A DNA stretch of 64,000 bases from positions 1 through 64,000 of the forward strand of contig NZ_MIJY01000006.1 of the NCBI RefSeq assembly GCF_001730305.1, given 5' to 3'. Positions 36,009-45,105 of the stretch are shown here, piece after piece. The position numbers and the translations under genes are program-made. The notes under the pieces are model-generated. The model worked only from the letters and a program-made list of their open reading frames with translations, searched no databases and was not told the origin of the DNA. Origin of the DNA: Enterococcus termitis. Lineage in GTDB: Bacteria; Bacillota; Bacilli; Lactobacillales; Enterococcaceae. Position 1 is the first letter of the stretch, and each line of letters starts with the position of its first letter.

Positions 36009-36815
36009 ATGAAGCGACAAAGTATCAAAGTTGTAAATAGCATTCTCCTTATGTTAGCAGGAATGACTCTTTTTAGTCCCACAGCTAAAGCAACTGCGGA
36101 TTCCTTAGGGCAATCAGGTACTGTTAGTGTTGAAGGAAGTTCCATTTCAAATCCAATTGATCCAGAAAATCCGGATGATATCGCTGATCCAGGAGAAGGT
36201 CCGTCAACAGAAGGACCGTTACGAATAGATTATGTATCATCTCTTGATTTTGGACAAGCACAGCTATCGGATACCAACCGTACCTACACAGCACTAGCGC
36301 AACAATTTTTAGGTGAAACTGGACCAAGAGGTAGTTATATCCAGATTACGGATCAACGAACAATTTCAACTGGCTGGACTCTTCAAGTGAAGCAAAACCA
36401 CCAGTTTCGAAACACGGTGATTCAAGAAGCCAGTGAACAAGAACTAAGCGGTGCTGTCCTTTCCTTGGATAAAGCCTGGGCAAACAGTAATAGCATCAGT
36501 GGTTCACCAACAGTAACTCGAGAAACGATTGCGTTAAATTCGATTGATACAGCTTACGAATTAGCCACAGCAACAGCTGGAAATGGCCGCGGAGTTTGGA
36601 CGATTGCCTTCGGTGCTTCTGAAACCAACAGCAACGATATGGAAAATACTTTGTCACCAGTGGTAGATGCAGCAGGAAATGCTGTGAAGGATGAGTTTTC
36701 CGGCAAACCGGCCTACCATAACTCAGCAATCAGTTTAATGATTCCAACTGCAACAAAAATCTACCCGGTACAATACGCCACAGAAATAACTTGGATATTA
36801 GCCGAGTTACCTTAA
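36009..36815 (+). CDS. WxL-domain surface protein
   Basis: 268 residues. ATG directly after the preceding stop; AAAGGAGGAG upstream. Signal peptide, Pro/Glu-rich spacer with NPDDIADPGEG, then a single WxL domain covering most of the protein, with TGWTLQVKQ and the terminal ITWILAEL motif. It is secreted and binds the wall; WxL proteins in enterococci form complexes with DUF916 proteins encoded alongside. Confidence 0.9.
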   Translation: MKRQSIKVVNSILLMLAGMTLFSPTAKATADSLGQSGTVSVEGSSISNPIDPENPDDIADPGEGPSTEGPLRIDYVSSLDFGQAQLSDTNRTYTALAQQFLGETGPRGSYIQITDQRTISTGWTLQVKQNHQFRNTVIQEASEQELSGAVLSLDKAWANSNSISGSPTVTRETIALNSIDTAYELATATAGNGRGVWTIAFGASETNSNDMENTLSPVVDAAGNAVKDEFSGKPAYHNSAISLMIPTATKIYPVQYATEITWILAELP

Positions 36816-36887
36816 ACTTGTGATACTTCTGGATTCGTCCAGGTTATCAAATAAATTATAGACAAACATACTAGGAGGAAATATACT

Positions 36888-37670
36888 ATGAAATTCACAA
36901 CATTATCATCAGCAGCGATCGTCGCTGCCCTAACAATCGGAGCATTAGCACCGACAGTCGCATTAGCAGATACAACAGAACTAGATTCGACTGGTACAGT
37001 AAAAGTTGAAGAAGGTGGAGACGAAGAAAGCCCAGGCATTATCGATCCAGAAAACCCAGATGAAATCTTACCGCCAGTTAATCCAGAACCAGGTGAAGTT
37101 GTAAACCCAGATTTAGGTGCATTGATGATTGAACGTACATCAAACTTAGATTTTGGTACGATCAAAACATCAGCAAACGAAGTAACAGCATTCGCTGCAC
37201 CAGCAAGTTTTGGTGAAGGTGAAGAGGCGACAACACGTGGCGCTTATGTTCAATGGCGTGATATCCGTGCCGGAGGGATTTTTGGTTATACTGTAACAGC
37301 AGAATTGAGCCAACAATTTACAGGAACTGGGACAAATAAATTAACAGGTGCAACTATTGATTTCAGTAACGGATTTGTAGCAGCACAAGGCGATAATACA
37401 AATTCAATTCCATCAAATACAGCAACAGCTTTCCAATTAACTGAAAGCAGTGGCGCATTCGATGTTATTACTGCGGATCAAGAAGAAGGAAAAGGTCGTT
37501 TCCTTATGGCTTTTGGTAAAAATGAAGATGGAACCGACGGCAACTCTGTGAAATTGACAATTCCTGCTGCAACAGCATCAAACATGGCTGAAGATGACTA
37601 CGTAGCAAAAGTAACATGGAAAGTTGTAGCAGCACCTTCTGATACCCCAGAAGAAACTCCAGAAGTATAA
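36888..37670 (+). CDS. WxL-family surface protein with altered first motif
   Basis: 260 residues. Strong TAGGAGG site. Same layout as its neighbour: signal peptide to ALAD, acidic/Pro spacer (ESPGIIDPENPDEILPPVNP), WxL domain. The second motif VTWKVVAAP is intact, but the first reads GYTVTAEL, with Tyr in place of Trp. Codon use looks more biased (CGT, AAC, GCA) than in the neighbours, suggesting high expression. A 72-bp gap before it may carry its own promoter. Terminator follows. Confidence 0.88.
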   Translation: MKFTTLSSAAIVAALTIGALAPTVALADTTELDSTGTVKVEEGGDEESPGIIDPENPDEILPPVNPEPGEVVNPDLGALMIERTSNLDFGTIKTSANEVTAFAAPASFGEGEEATTRGAYVQWRDIRAGGIFGYTVTAELSQQFTGTGTNKLTGATIDFSNGFVAAQGDNTNSIPSNTATAFQLTESSGAFDVITADQEEGKGRFLMAFGKNEDGTDGNSVKLTIPAATASNMAEDDYVAKVTWKVVAAPSDTPEETPEV

Positions 37671-37692
37671 TTTTTTATTTCAGCTATACTGA

Positions 37693-37732
37693 AAGTAAGC
37701 TGACGAGATTTCTCGCCAGCTTACTTTTAAAA
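37693..37732 (+). terminator. Terminator inside WxL locus
   Basis: AAGTAAGCTG-CGAGA pairs with TCTCG-CAGCTTACTT, T-tract after. It would raise WxL transcript levels relative to downstream genes. Confidence 0.85.
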
Positions 37733-37784
37733 AAATAAATGCTCACATACATAGAAAAAACTAAAAAGACATGAGGTTAAAAAT

Positions 37785-38918
37785 ATGAGAAAAAGAATAA
37801 ACGTAATAGGAATTGTTTCATTGATTGTATTGATGCTTTTACCGAGTGTCCTTTTTACAACGCCAGCGCATGCTGATGATAATGATGATCTGGCCGGAGC
37901 AACAGGTTTTACTTATAGAGTACATTTTCCCGACAATCAAATGGAAGACAATATTGGCTATTACAAACTAAAAATGTCAAAAGGACAAGAACAAACTGTA
38001 AATGTGACATTGACCAACCCGAGTGCAGAGAAATTAACAGTCAATGTGGGTTTGAACGGTGCTGTGACTAATCAAAACGGGGTGATTGAATATGGTGATT
38101 CAGATATTGAGAATGATGCTTCACTGAAGTTTGATTTTGCGGATATTGTAACTGGACCGGAATCTGTTGACTTAGAAGCGGGTGAAACAAAAACACTCGA
38201 ACTAAAAATTCAAATGCCGGAAACTGGAATCGAAGGTGTGATTGCAGGGGGTATCCAATTAATGAAAGCGAATCAAGAGGATAATATCTCGAACGAAGGC
38301 GGCTCACGAATTATTAATCAATACGCCTATGTTATTGCGATGTTACTTCAAGAATCAGCAGGTACGTTAACACCAGATTTGAAATTAAATCAAGTATTTG
38401 CTGGACAAAGCAATTACCGTAACGCGATTTTCATTGATTTTTCCAACATCATCCCCGCATTTTTAAATGATATGACAGTAGAAACCCAAATTAATGCAAA
38501 GGGAAATGAAGCTGTTTTATATGAACGTAAACAAACGGCAATGCGCATGGCACCAAATTCCTTTATCCAATTTCCAATCAGTATGAACGGAGAAAGAATG
38601 ATTTCTGGTACCTATATAGCCAATATTTTAGTGACTTCTGGTGATCAAAAGTGGGCATGGAAAGAAGAGTTCGAAATCACACAGGAAGACGCAGACAAAT
38701 TTAATGAACGGGATGTCGGTTTAGTACAGGAAAAAGGCTTTAACTGGCAGTTGATTGTAATGATTGTTGGTGCTGTCTTAGCATTAGGTGGGGTAGTTTA
38801 CGGATTGATCGTATTTCTACGTAAAAAGCAACAAAAGAAAGAGCAAGCAGAAAAACAAGCACGAAAAAAGAAAAAAGCGAACGGAACCAAGAGTAAAAAG
38901 CGACCGCTAGATGAATAG
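37785..38918 (+). CDS. WxL-interacting protein (DUF916-DUF3324)
   Basis: 377 residues. Signal peptide to AHAD; DUF916 (~35-160; starts GFTYRVHFPDNQMEDNIGYY), DUF3324 (~165-305; GVIAGGIQLM onward), then one C-terminal membrane helix (~323-345) and a Lys-rich cytosolic tail. These proteins bind both WxL proteins and peptidoglycan and hold the complex at the membrane. GAGG lies upstream. Confidence 0.9.
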   Translation: MRKRINVIGIVSLIVLMLLPSVLFTTPAHADDNDDLAGATGFTYRVHFPDNQMEDNIGYYKLKMSKGQEQTVNVTLTNPSAEKLTVNVGLNGAVTNQNGVIEYGDSDIENDASLKFDFADIVTGPESVDLEAGETKTLELKIQMPETGIEGVIAGGIQLMKANQEDNISNEGGSRIINQYAYVIAMLLQESAGTLTPDLKLNQVFAGQSNYRNAIFIDFSNIIPAFLNDMTVETQINAKGNEAVLYERKQTAMRMAPNSFIQFPISMNGERMISGTYIANILVTSGDQKWAWKEEFEITQEDADKFNERDVGLVQEKGFNWQLIVMIVGAVLALGGVVYGLIVFLRKKQQKKEQAEKQARKKKKANGTKSKKRPLDE

Positions 38919-38930
38919 GGGCTGAGGCAA

Positions 38931-39599
38931 ATGTCTATTTGGGAAACTATATTTATAGGAGGAGTTGCAGCAGCAATTTTGGCACTTATCGGCAGCCTCC
39001 TCTTCTTGCTTCAGTACTTTACACAGAAGAAAAAAATTGCCAAACTACCAAAGAAAAAATTTAAAAGCAAAAAGAAAAACAAAAAAATTGTAGGACAAAG
39101 AAAACTCCTTCAAAAAAAGAAAAAACGCAGCTTGAAACTAATGATTTTCTTAATAATCGTAAGTGTGGCGTTTGCAAGTGCTTCGGGCTATCTTTCTTAC
39201 TATCAATCAATGAATCTAACCACAGATGACTCTGATTCTGTTGTCAAAGGCTATTATTTGCTTCGAGACTTTGAAGAGCAGCTGATTTTAGCAAGAGATC
39301 AAGGCGATGAAGAAGAAAAGCTGCAGCAAAATATCCGTTATCTTGCTACAGCCATGGCTAGTTATGGAACGAAAAAAGCTAGTACGGTCAATTCTCAAGA
39401 AGGTCAGCTGATGTTGAATCGTTATTACAATGCCACAAAACAATTAGGGATGAATGCAAGCACACAAACGAAGAATTTTTATAACAATCCTACATTAGTC
39501 GAAGAATTTTTGAAGGATATTGCTAAAGCACAAGAATATGAGCAAGCTGCATTTGCCTATTACAAGGTCAACGAAGACGCATTTTCAGAAGAAAAATGA
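38931..39599 (+). CDS. Basic two-helix membrane protein of WxL locus
   Basis: 222 residues: N-terminal helix (7-28), a ~35-residue stretch that is about half lysine, second helix (~68-88), and an extracellular helical domain (~95-222). No family I can name. It lies between the WxL-interacting protein and the signal-peptidase homologue with gaps of 12 and ~15 bp, so it belongs to the same machinery. The lysine block is shared in character with the next gene. Confidence 0.7.
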   Translation: MSIWETIFIGGVAAAILALIGSLLFLLQYFTQKKKIAKLPKKKFKSKKKNKKIVGQRKLLQKKKKRSLKLMIFLIIVSVAFASASGYLSYYQSMNLTTDDSDSVVKGYYLLRDFEEQLILARDQGDEEEKLQQNIRYLATAMASYGTKKASTVNSQEGQLMLNRYYNATKQLGMNASTQTKNFYNNPTLVEEFLKDIAKAQEYEQAAFAYYKVNEDAFSEEK

Positions 39600-39614
39600 T
39601 TTGAGTTGTTTGCG

Positions 39615-40259
39615 ATGAAAAAAAGAAATAGTGAAGAGAACAAACAAAAAAAGAAAGAAACATTAGCCAAATCTAATAAGAAAAAACGAACTTCAGATAG
39701 TTTTACTAAACGAAAGAAGAAAAGCAAGGGCTCCATTCAAAAAAAGAAAATACAGAGAAGAAAGCAGATATTACGAGATACAATCTTAACCGCAGTGATC
39801 ACACTTCTGATGACAGTAGTGATCGGTTCATTTTTTTTCAAAGTAATTACCGTTCAAGGGTTTGGCATGATTCCTACTTTAAGAAATGGAGATATTCTAC
39901 TTGTTCAAAAGAATAATGAGTTTCAGCGGTTTGATCTTGCTGTGTTTGTTAATGAAAAAAATAAGACTCAGGTTCGTCGAATCATTGGCTTACCGGGTGA
40001 GAAAATTGCTTATAAGGAGGATATCTTATATGTGAATGACCAGCCGATAGATGAAAAATTTATTGTTGATGAAGTGAATGAAAGTCAGCGCAACGGGAAA
40101 AATTTTACTGAAGATTTTACGAGCGAAGACCTAACTTCGACAAAAATAATTCCAGATGGCTATTACTTAGTCCTTGGAGATAATCGATCATATGCGACGG
40201 ATAGTCGAGTGTATGGGTTGATTTCCCTGGAAAATATGATTGGAAAGATATACAGCTGA
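39615..40259 (+). CDS. Signal peptidase I homologue lacking the Ser/Lys catalytic dyad
   Basis: 214 residues from ATG 39615. A very basic 55-residue N-terminus is followed by one membrane helix (~58-78) and the S26 fold: box B reads VQGFGMIPTL, box D VRRIIGLPGE, box E LGDNRSYATDSRVYG. In active signal peptidases box B has the nucleophile Ser (GxSMxPTL) and box D the base Lys (VKRIIG). Here they are Gly84 (codon GGC, 39864) and Arg121 (codon CGT, 39975). Fold residues are otherwise well kept, so this is a pseudoenzyme rather than a decaying gene. It may bind WxL signal peptides or proteins without cutting. Confidence 0.85.
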   Translation: MKKRNSEENKQKKKETLAKSNKKKRTSDSFTKRKKKSKGSIQKKKIQRRKQILRDTILTAVITLLMTVVIGSFFFKVITVQGFGMIPTLRNGDILLVQKNNEFQRFDLAVFVNEKNKTQVRRIIGLPGEKIAYKEDILYVNDQPIDEKFIVDEVNESQRNGKNFTEDFTSEDLTSTKIIPDGYYLVLGDNRSYATDSRVYGLISLENMIGKIYS

Positions 40260-40947
40260 TGAAGTTTTTAAGATGTTTAATAGATAAAAATGTTAGGGTT
40301 GTGATTTGTTAGAAAAGAGACTCTTATTCCAGCAATAACTGAAGAAGTAACTACTGGAATTGATGAACAGCGAAGCTTGACCCCAAAATTAAAGATATAA
40401 TGGACTTATGCCGTTTGTATAAGTCTTTTTTCTTTTGATAGAGTTTCTTAGAGTATTAAAATGTAAGTGCAATACTAAAAGGGAGGGGCAAACAGTTTCT
40501 TCTGATGATGTTGATGAATGATCTTTATTAGATGGTATTCATTTAAAAATATTGGAAGAGGAGATGCTATCGTTGACAATTTTGAGTGCATCACCTATAC
40601 TAAGAATTGTAACAACGACTACAATCGTAGTTGTTAAATTCTTCCACAACATTTGCTTGGAAAATAATTATAGTAAGTTTGAATGCTGAGTGACAGTTGA
40701 TAGGTGTTATTTGTTGAGATGTTTGTAAGAAATGAACACATATAAAAATAATAATGGAAATTGCAGTGAGCAGATTCTTAAAATAGCTGTGGTTAGAGTG
40801 GTAATTGTTCATTTTCTTCTGAAAAAGGCGGAAGCATTTCAGACGGAAGGTCAGAGGAACATCTGAATTTTTGCTAAACTAGTACACATTTGCAGTTGAG
40901 TTAGTGCAGTCACTCGGAATTTACTAAAAGGAAAGAAGGAGTCAAAT
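40260..40947. other. Non-coding gap with coding scraps
   Basis: A fragment at ~40307-40399 reads RKETLIPAITEEVTTGIDEQ to a stop, with no start. A terminator lies at 40403-40431. A 44-codon ATG frame at ~40732-40866 has no binding site and no recognisable features. The region appears to be degraded sequence upstream of copB. Confidence 0.4.
40403..40431 (+). terminator. Rho-independent terminator
   Basis: GACTTAT/ATAAGTC stem followed by TTTTTTC. Confidence 0.65.
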
Positions 40948-42999
40948 ATGAGCAAAAAGGATAGTAAAAAAATGGATCATTCACATCACAACATGAATGA
41001 TCACTCTGAGCATTCGGAAAAAGAGATGGCAGGCATGGATCACTCTATGCATATGGGGAATTTTAAACAAAAATTTTGGTTATCATTGGTGCTGGCAATA
41101 CCGATTGTCCTAATGTCTCCAATGATGGGAATGGAGTTACCTTTTCAGTTTACGTTTAATGGGTCTGAGTGGGTTGTTTTAGTCTTAGCGACGATTCTTT
41201 TTTTCTATGGCGGTCAACCATTTTTGAGTGGTGCGAAAATGGAGCTGAAGATGAAAAGTCCGGCAATGATGACGTTAATTGCTATGGGGATTTCGGTGGC
41301 GTACTTCTATAGTCTGTATTCTTTTGTTGCGAATGAATTTCTTGGAGATCACGTGATGAATTTCTTTTGGGAGTTAGCAACGCTTATTGTTATCATGCTT
41401 TTAGGTCATTGGATAGAAATGAATGCTGTATCAAATGCTAGTGATGCCCTACAAAAATTAGCAGAATTACTGCCAGACGAAGTGACACGGATTGACGAGA
41501 ATGGAAAAGAAAAAAGAGTCTCTCTACAAGATGTTCGTGAAGGCGACCACTTGATTGTTCGTGCCGGAGATAAAATGCCGACAGATGGCGTGATTGAAAA
41601 AGGAACATCAACTGTTGATGAATCTGCAGTTACAGGTGAATCACGAGGTGTTGTAAAAAAAGTTGGTGATAAAGTTATTGGCGGATCTGTCAATGGCAAT
41701 GGGACGATTTATGTCCTTGTGACGGGGACTGGAGAGAGCGGCTATCTTGCAAAAGTAATGGAGATGGTACGTAATGCTCAGGCAGAAAAATCTAAACTAG
41801 AAGCATTATCTGATACAGTTGCAAAGTGGCTCTTTTATGTTGCTCTTGTCGCAGGTATCGTAACGTTTGTGGCATGGCTGTTTTTAGCTGATTTGCCTCA
41901 AGCTCTTGAACGGATGGTGACAGTCTTTATTATTGCATGTCCGCATGCTTTAGGTTTGGCCATTCCTTTAGTTATTGCCCGTTCAACATCGATTGCAGCG
42001 AAAAATGGCTTATTATTGAAAAATCGTAATGCCTTAGAAAATGCACATCGTTTGGATATGATTTTTCTAGACAAAACAGGAACCTTAACACAAGGAACTT
42101 TCACTGTTACAGGAGTGGAATCTTTAAAAACAGATGTCGACGAGCAAGAAATTTTACGTTATATTGGCTCTTTGGAAGCCAATGCTAACCATCCGATTGC
42201 AACAGGTATTATGAAGTATTTGAAGGACCAAGGGATTTCACCTTATAAGGCTGAAGAAGTAAAGAATGTTACAGGCGTAGGTCTAGAAGGGGAAGTTGAC
42301 GGCAAAAAAGTTCAAATCATCAATGCTAAAGCATTAGAAGAGCTAGATTTACACGTTGAAAAAAGTAAAATCACCCGTTATCAGGAACAAGGAAATACAA
42401 TCAGCTATCTTATTATTGATAACGAACTAAGCGGCCTGATTGCTTTGGGGGATAAGATTAAACCAGAAGCAAAAGCATTTCTTGCTGCATTGAGAGAAAG
42501 AGGAATTATACCTGCGATGCTAACGGGCGATAATGAGGAGGCGGCAGCGAATGTGGCGAAGTATCTTGGAATCGATCAGTATTATGCTGCCTTGTTGCCT
42601 GATGGCAAAGAAAAAATTATTGCTCAAGCAATAAATGAAGGGCACCAAGTAGCTATGGTTGGAGATGGTATCAATGATGCGCCAAGTTTAGCACGTGCGA
42701 CTATAGGAATCGCTATTGGTGCCGGCACGGATGTTGCGATTGATTCAGCAGATGTGGTATTAACTAATAGTAACCCTCACGATATTATCCATTTTCTTGA
42801 TTTGGCTAAACAAACACGGAAAAAAATGGTTCAAAACCTATGGTGGGGAGCAGGTTACAATATCGTAGCTATTCCTTTGGCAGCAGGAGTATTAGCGCCT
42901 ATCGGTATTATTTTAGATCCGGCTGTAGGTGCGGTGCTGATGTCATTGAGTACTGTGATTGTGGCTTTGAATGCTATGACCTTAAAAATCAGAAAATAG
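40948..42999 (+). CDS. copB: CopB-type copper/silver-exporting P1B-ATPase
   Basis: 683 residues, ATG behind GAAAGAAGGAG. The N-terminus is His/Met-rich (MDHSHHNMNDHSEHSEKEMA), the metal-binding tail of CopB enzymes instead of a CxxC domain. Transmembrane metal site CPHALG at ~331 (CPH defines CopB; CPC would be CopA), actuator VTGES, phosphorylation DKTGTLT at Asp375, ATP site GDGIND. It pumps copper or silver ions out. It stands alone; no copY-like repressor gene or clear cop box is in the window. Confidence 0.92.
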   Translation: MSKKDSKKMDHSHHNMNDHSEHSEKEMAGMDHSMHMGNFKQKFWLSLVLAIPIVLMSPMMGMELPFQFTFNGSEWVVLVLATILFFYGGQPFLSGAKMELKMKSPAMMTLIAMGISVAYFYSLYSFVANEFLGDHVMNFFWELATLIVIMLLGHWIEMNAVSNASDALQKLAELLPDEVTRIDENGKEKRVSLQDVREGDHLIVRAGDKMPTDGVIEKGTSTVDESAVTGESRGVVKKVGDKVIGGSVNGNGTIYVLVTGTGESGYLAKVMEMVRNAQAEKSKLEALSDTVAKWLFYVALVAGIVTFVAWLFLADLPQALERMVTVFIIACPHALGLAIPLVIARSTSIAAKNGLLLKNRNALENAHRLDMIFLDKTGTLTQGTFTVTGVESLKTDVDEQEILRYIGSLEANANHPIATGIMKYLKDQGISPYKAEEVKNVTGVGLEGEVDGKKVQIINAKALEELDLHVEKSKITRYQEQGNTISYLIIDNELSGLIALGDKIKPEAKAFLAALRERGIIPAMLTGDNEEAAANVAKYLGIDQYYAALLPDGKEKIIAQAINEGHQVAMVGDGINDAPSLARATIGIAIGAGTDVAIDSADVVLTNSNPHDIIHFLDLAKQTRKKMVQNLWWGAGYNIVAIPLAAGVLAPIGIILDPAVGAVLMSLSTVIVALNAMTLKIRK

Positions 43000-43037
43000 A
43001 GTAGTAGTTAGTGGATTGATTTTAAAAAGAACGAAAA

Positions 43038-43080
43038 AAAGTACGGGACAAAACGAAAATCGGTTTTGTTCCGTACTTTA
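43038..43080 (+). terminator. copB terminator
   Basis: AAAGTACGG-ACAAAAC pairs with GTTTTGT-CCGTACTTT. Confidence 0.85.
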
Positions 43081-43127
43081 AAACGTAATAGACGGTGGCC
43101 GAAAGTCAGGTTCTTCGGTAATTTCGT

Positions 43128-43166
43128 AAAAATCGAGCAATACAAAAAGCGTATTGTTCGATTTTT
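43128..43166. terminator. Second (bidirectional) terminator
   Basis: AAAAATCGA-CAATAC pairs with GTATTG-TCGATTTTT; probably ends the minus-strand ABC importer operon. Confidence 0.8.
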
Positions 43167-43258
43167 GTATTGCTTGAACCTAATCGACTGTTGTTTCAAT
43201 CTTGTTTTTTTGAAACCTAGCTTTTAAACAATAGTTGATGGTTAAAGAGAAAAGGATA

Positions 43259-44062
43259 CTATACCAACAATAATTGGTCATCTTTCAATTCTGTTCCACT
43301 ATTTTTATGGAACATGTCCATCAGTTCATTTACTGTTAAATTCTTTTTCTGTTCAGCTGGAACATCAACAACGACCTGTCCCTGATGCAACATAATAAGG
43401 CGATTGCCGTAGCGAATAGCATCTTCCATATCATGGGTCACCATAAAGGCAGTCAGCTTGTTCTCTTGGATCAGTTTTTCTGTTAGTTCCATAACTGTAA
43501 TTGATGTTTTAGGATCCAGCGCCGCGGTGTGTTCATCCAGTAAAATCAGTTCTGGTCGGATCAAGGTAGCCATTAATAAGGTAATGGCCTGACGTTGTCC
43601 GCCGGAAAGTAATCCGATTTCAGCAGTTAAGCGATTTTCTAACCCTAAATTTAAACTTGCTAGCTGCTCTTTAAAGAACGTGCGGTCATTTTTTCGAACG
43701 CCATTTCCTAGTCCGCGTTTTTTTCCACGTTTCATCGCAAGCGCCATGTTTTCTTCTACTGTTAAACGGACGGCTGTGCCCATCTTAGGATCTTGGAACA
43801 CACGACTGATTTGTTTGGAGCGAGCGACAACTCGTTGTTTGGTGATATCTTTTCCTTGCAAGGTTAAGTGCCCTTCTTCGATCGGTAGGGTTCCGGCAAT
43901 ACTGTTTAGTAATGTCGATTTACCCGCGCCGTTTCCGCCGATGATCGTAATAAACTCACCTTGATTAATGGTCAGATCAATGCCTTTTAAGACATGATTT
44001 TCGTTGACCGTACCACGTTCAAAATATTGATGTAAATTCTTGATCGTTAAAACTGGCTGCAT
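43259..44062 (-). CDS. ABC importer ATPase (TrpX-system type)
   Basis: 267 residues. Walker A GGNGAGKST (~43-51), signature LLSGGQRQAITLL, Walker B LILLDEHTAALDP (His where Pro is usual), H-loop MVTHDME. It powers uptake with the permease and lipoprotein encoded upstream. Start ATG shares a base with the permease stop (TAATG), so translation is coupled. This three-gene set matches the PF04392-type importers for aromatic amino acids (TrpXYZ in streptococci). Confidence 0.85.
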   Translation of the reverse strand: MQPVLTIKNLHQYFERGTVNENHVLKGIDLTINQGEFITIIGGNGAGKSTLLNSIAGTLPIEEGHLTLQGKDITKQRVVARSKQISRVFQDPKMGTAVRLTVEENMALAMKRGKKRGLGNGVRKNDRTFFKEQLASLNLGLENRLTAEIGLLSGGQRQAITLLMATLIRPELILLDEHTAALDPKTSITVMELTEKLIQENKLTAFMVTHDMEDAIRYGNRLIMLHQGQVVVDVPAEQKKNLTVNELMDMFHKNSGTELKDDQLLLV

Positions 44063-45012
44063 TAGCTTATGCCCCCTTTGCGTTTTTTGAGTTTAGAGAA
44101 GCCTAATTTTTTTTGGATCAATGGAGAAGAAAGGCAGATCACTAAAATAATTGCTGAGAATAGTTTTAAGTCTGCTGGGTCGACGCGTAATTCCAGTACA
44201 CAGGCAAGAATAAAGCGATAAAGAATTGCACCAATCACGATCGTTACTAGACGTAGACCGAGAGATTTATTTTTAAACAGAACTTCGGCGATGATGATTG
44301 AGGCAAGGCCAATGACAATCGTTCCGATCCCAGAATTTAAATCAGCAAAATTATTATTTTGAACCAATAAAGCGCCAGCTAATGCAATACAACCGTTTGA
44401 AAGCATATAGCCGATGATCTTCATATTATCCGTATTGATGCCGTTCGCCTCACTCATATCGATATTGTCGCCGGTTGCCCGAGTAGCAAGTCCAACTTCT
44501 GTTCTAAAGAATAAAACAAGCAAAATAATGACTAAAATAACAATAATCGAACCGACAAAAATTGTACTGTTAACCTTGGTAAAGCCTAATGATTGGGCAT
44601 GAGAGAAAATTGAGTCTGTTCCGATCAAGGAGATGTTTGGCGCCCCCATGATGCGGGAGTTGATACTGTACAGGCCAGTCATCGTGATAATCCCAGCGAG
44701 TAAAGCAGGGATTTTTAACTTTGTATGCAATAAGCCGGAAACAAGTCCAGCCAACATTCCAGCAAGAAAAGCAATAACTAAAGCTGTGATTGGCGCCATC
44801 ATGGAATGTAGATTAAACAATGTTTGAAATGGTGCTGGCCATGAGGCAGGCTCCTTCGCTAAAATCACTGCAGCTACCGCACCGCCTAGAGGGAAACTCC
44901 CTTCTGTGGTTAAATCAGCAATGTCTAAAATACGGTATGTCAGAAAAACACCTATTGCCAGCAGTGACCATAAAAGACCCTGCGAGGTCGAGGAAAGTAA
45001 TATGTCTATCAA
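44062..45012 (-). CDS. ABC importer permease
   Basis: 316 residues with eight or nine membrane helices, family of branched-chain/BMP-type permeases (DLTTEGSFPLGGAVAA, SANGINTDNMKIIGYMLSNG region). It starts at TTG (TTGATAGACATA) with a weak GAAAG upstream. Forms the channel of the importer. A hairpin separates it from the binding-protein gene upstream, which should make less permease than binding protein. Confidence 0.85.
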   Translation of the reverse strand: MIDILLSSTSQGLLWSLLAIGVFLTYRILDIADLTTEGSFPLGGAVAAVILAKEPASWPAPFQTLFNLHSMMAPITALVIAFLAGMLAGLVSGLLHTKLKIPALLAGIITMTGLYSINSRIMGAPNISLIGTDSIFSHAQSLGFTKVNSTIFVGSIIVILVIILLVLFFRTEVGLATRATGDNIDMSEANGINTDNMKIIGYMLSNGCIALAGALLVQNNNFADLNSGIGTIVIGLASIIIAEVLFKNKSLGLRLVTIVIGAILYRFILACVLELRVDPADLKLFSAIILVICLSSPLIQKKLGFSKLKKRKGGIS

Positions 45013-45047
45013 TACAATCAGCTTCTTTCAATAATTTTTATGTAGCG

Positions 45048-45082
45048 TGGTGATGCAAAAAAGGAAAGAATTCGCATCACCA
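45048..45082 (-). promoter_or_regulatory. Intercistronic hairpin
   Basis: GGTGATGC and GCATCACC form a stable stem between binding-protein and permease genes; no clean U-tract, so more likely an mRNA stabiliser than a full terminator. Confidence 0.55.
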
Positions 45083-45105
45083 AATGCTCTTTTTTTATCT
45101 GTAGA

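Noticed and set aside
40732-40866. 44-codon ORF before copB
   Set aside because: No ribosome binding site, no recognisable composition, and it lies in otherwise decayed sequence.
40884-40905. Cop box (TACANNTGTA) before copB
   Set aside because: TACACATTTG matches only loosely, with two mismatches in the conserved half.
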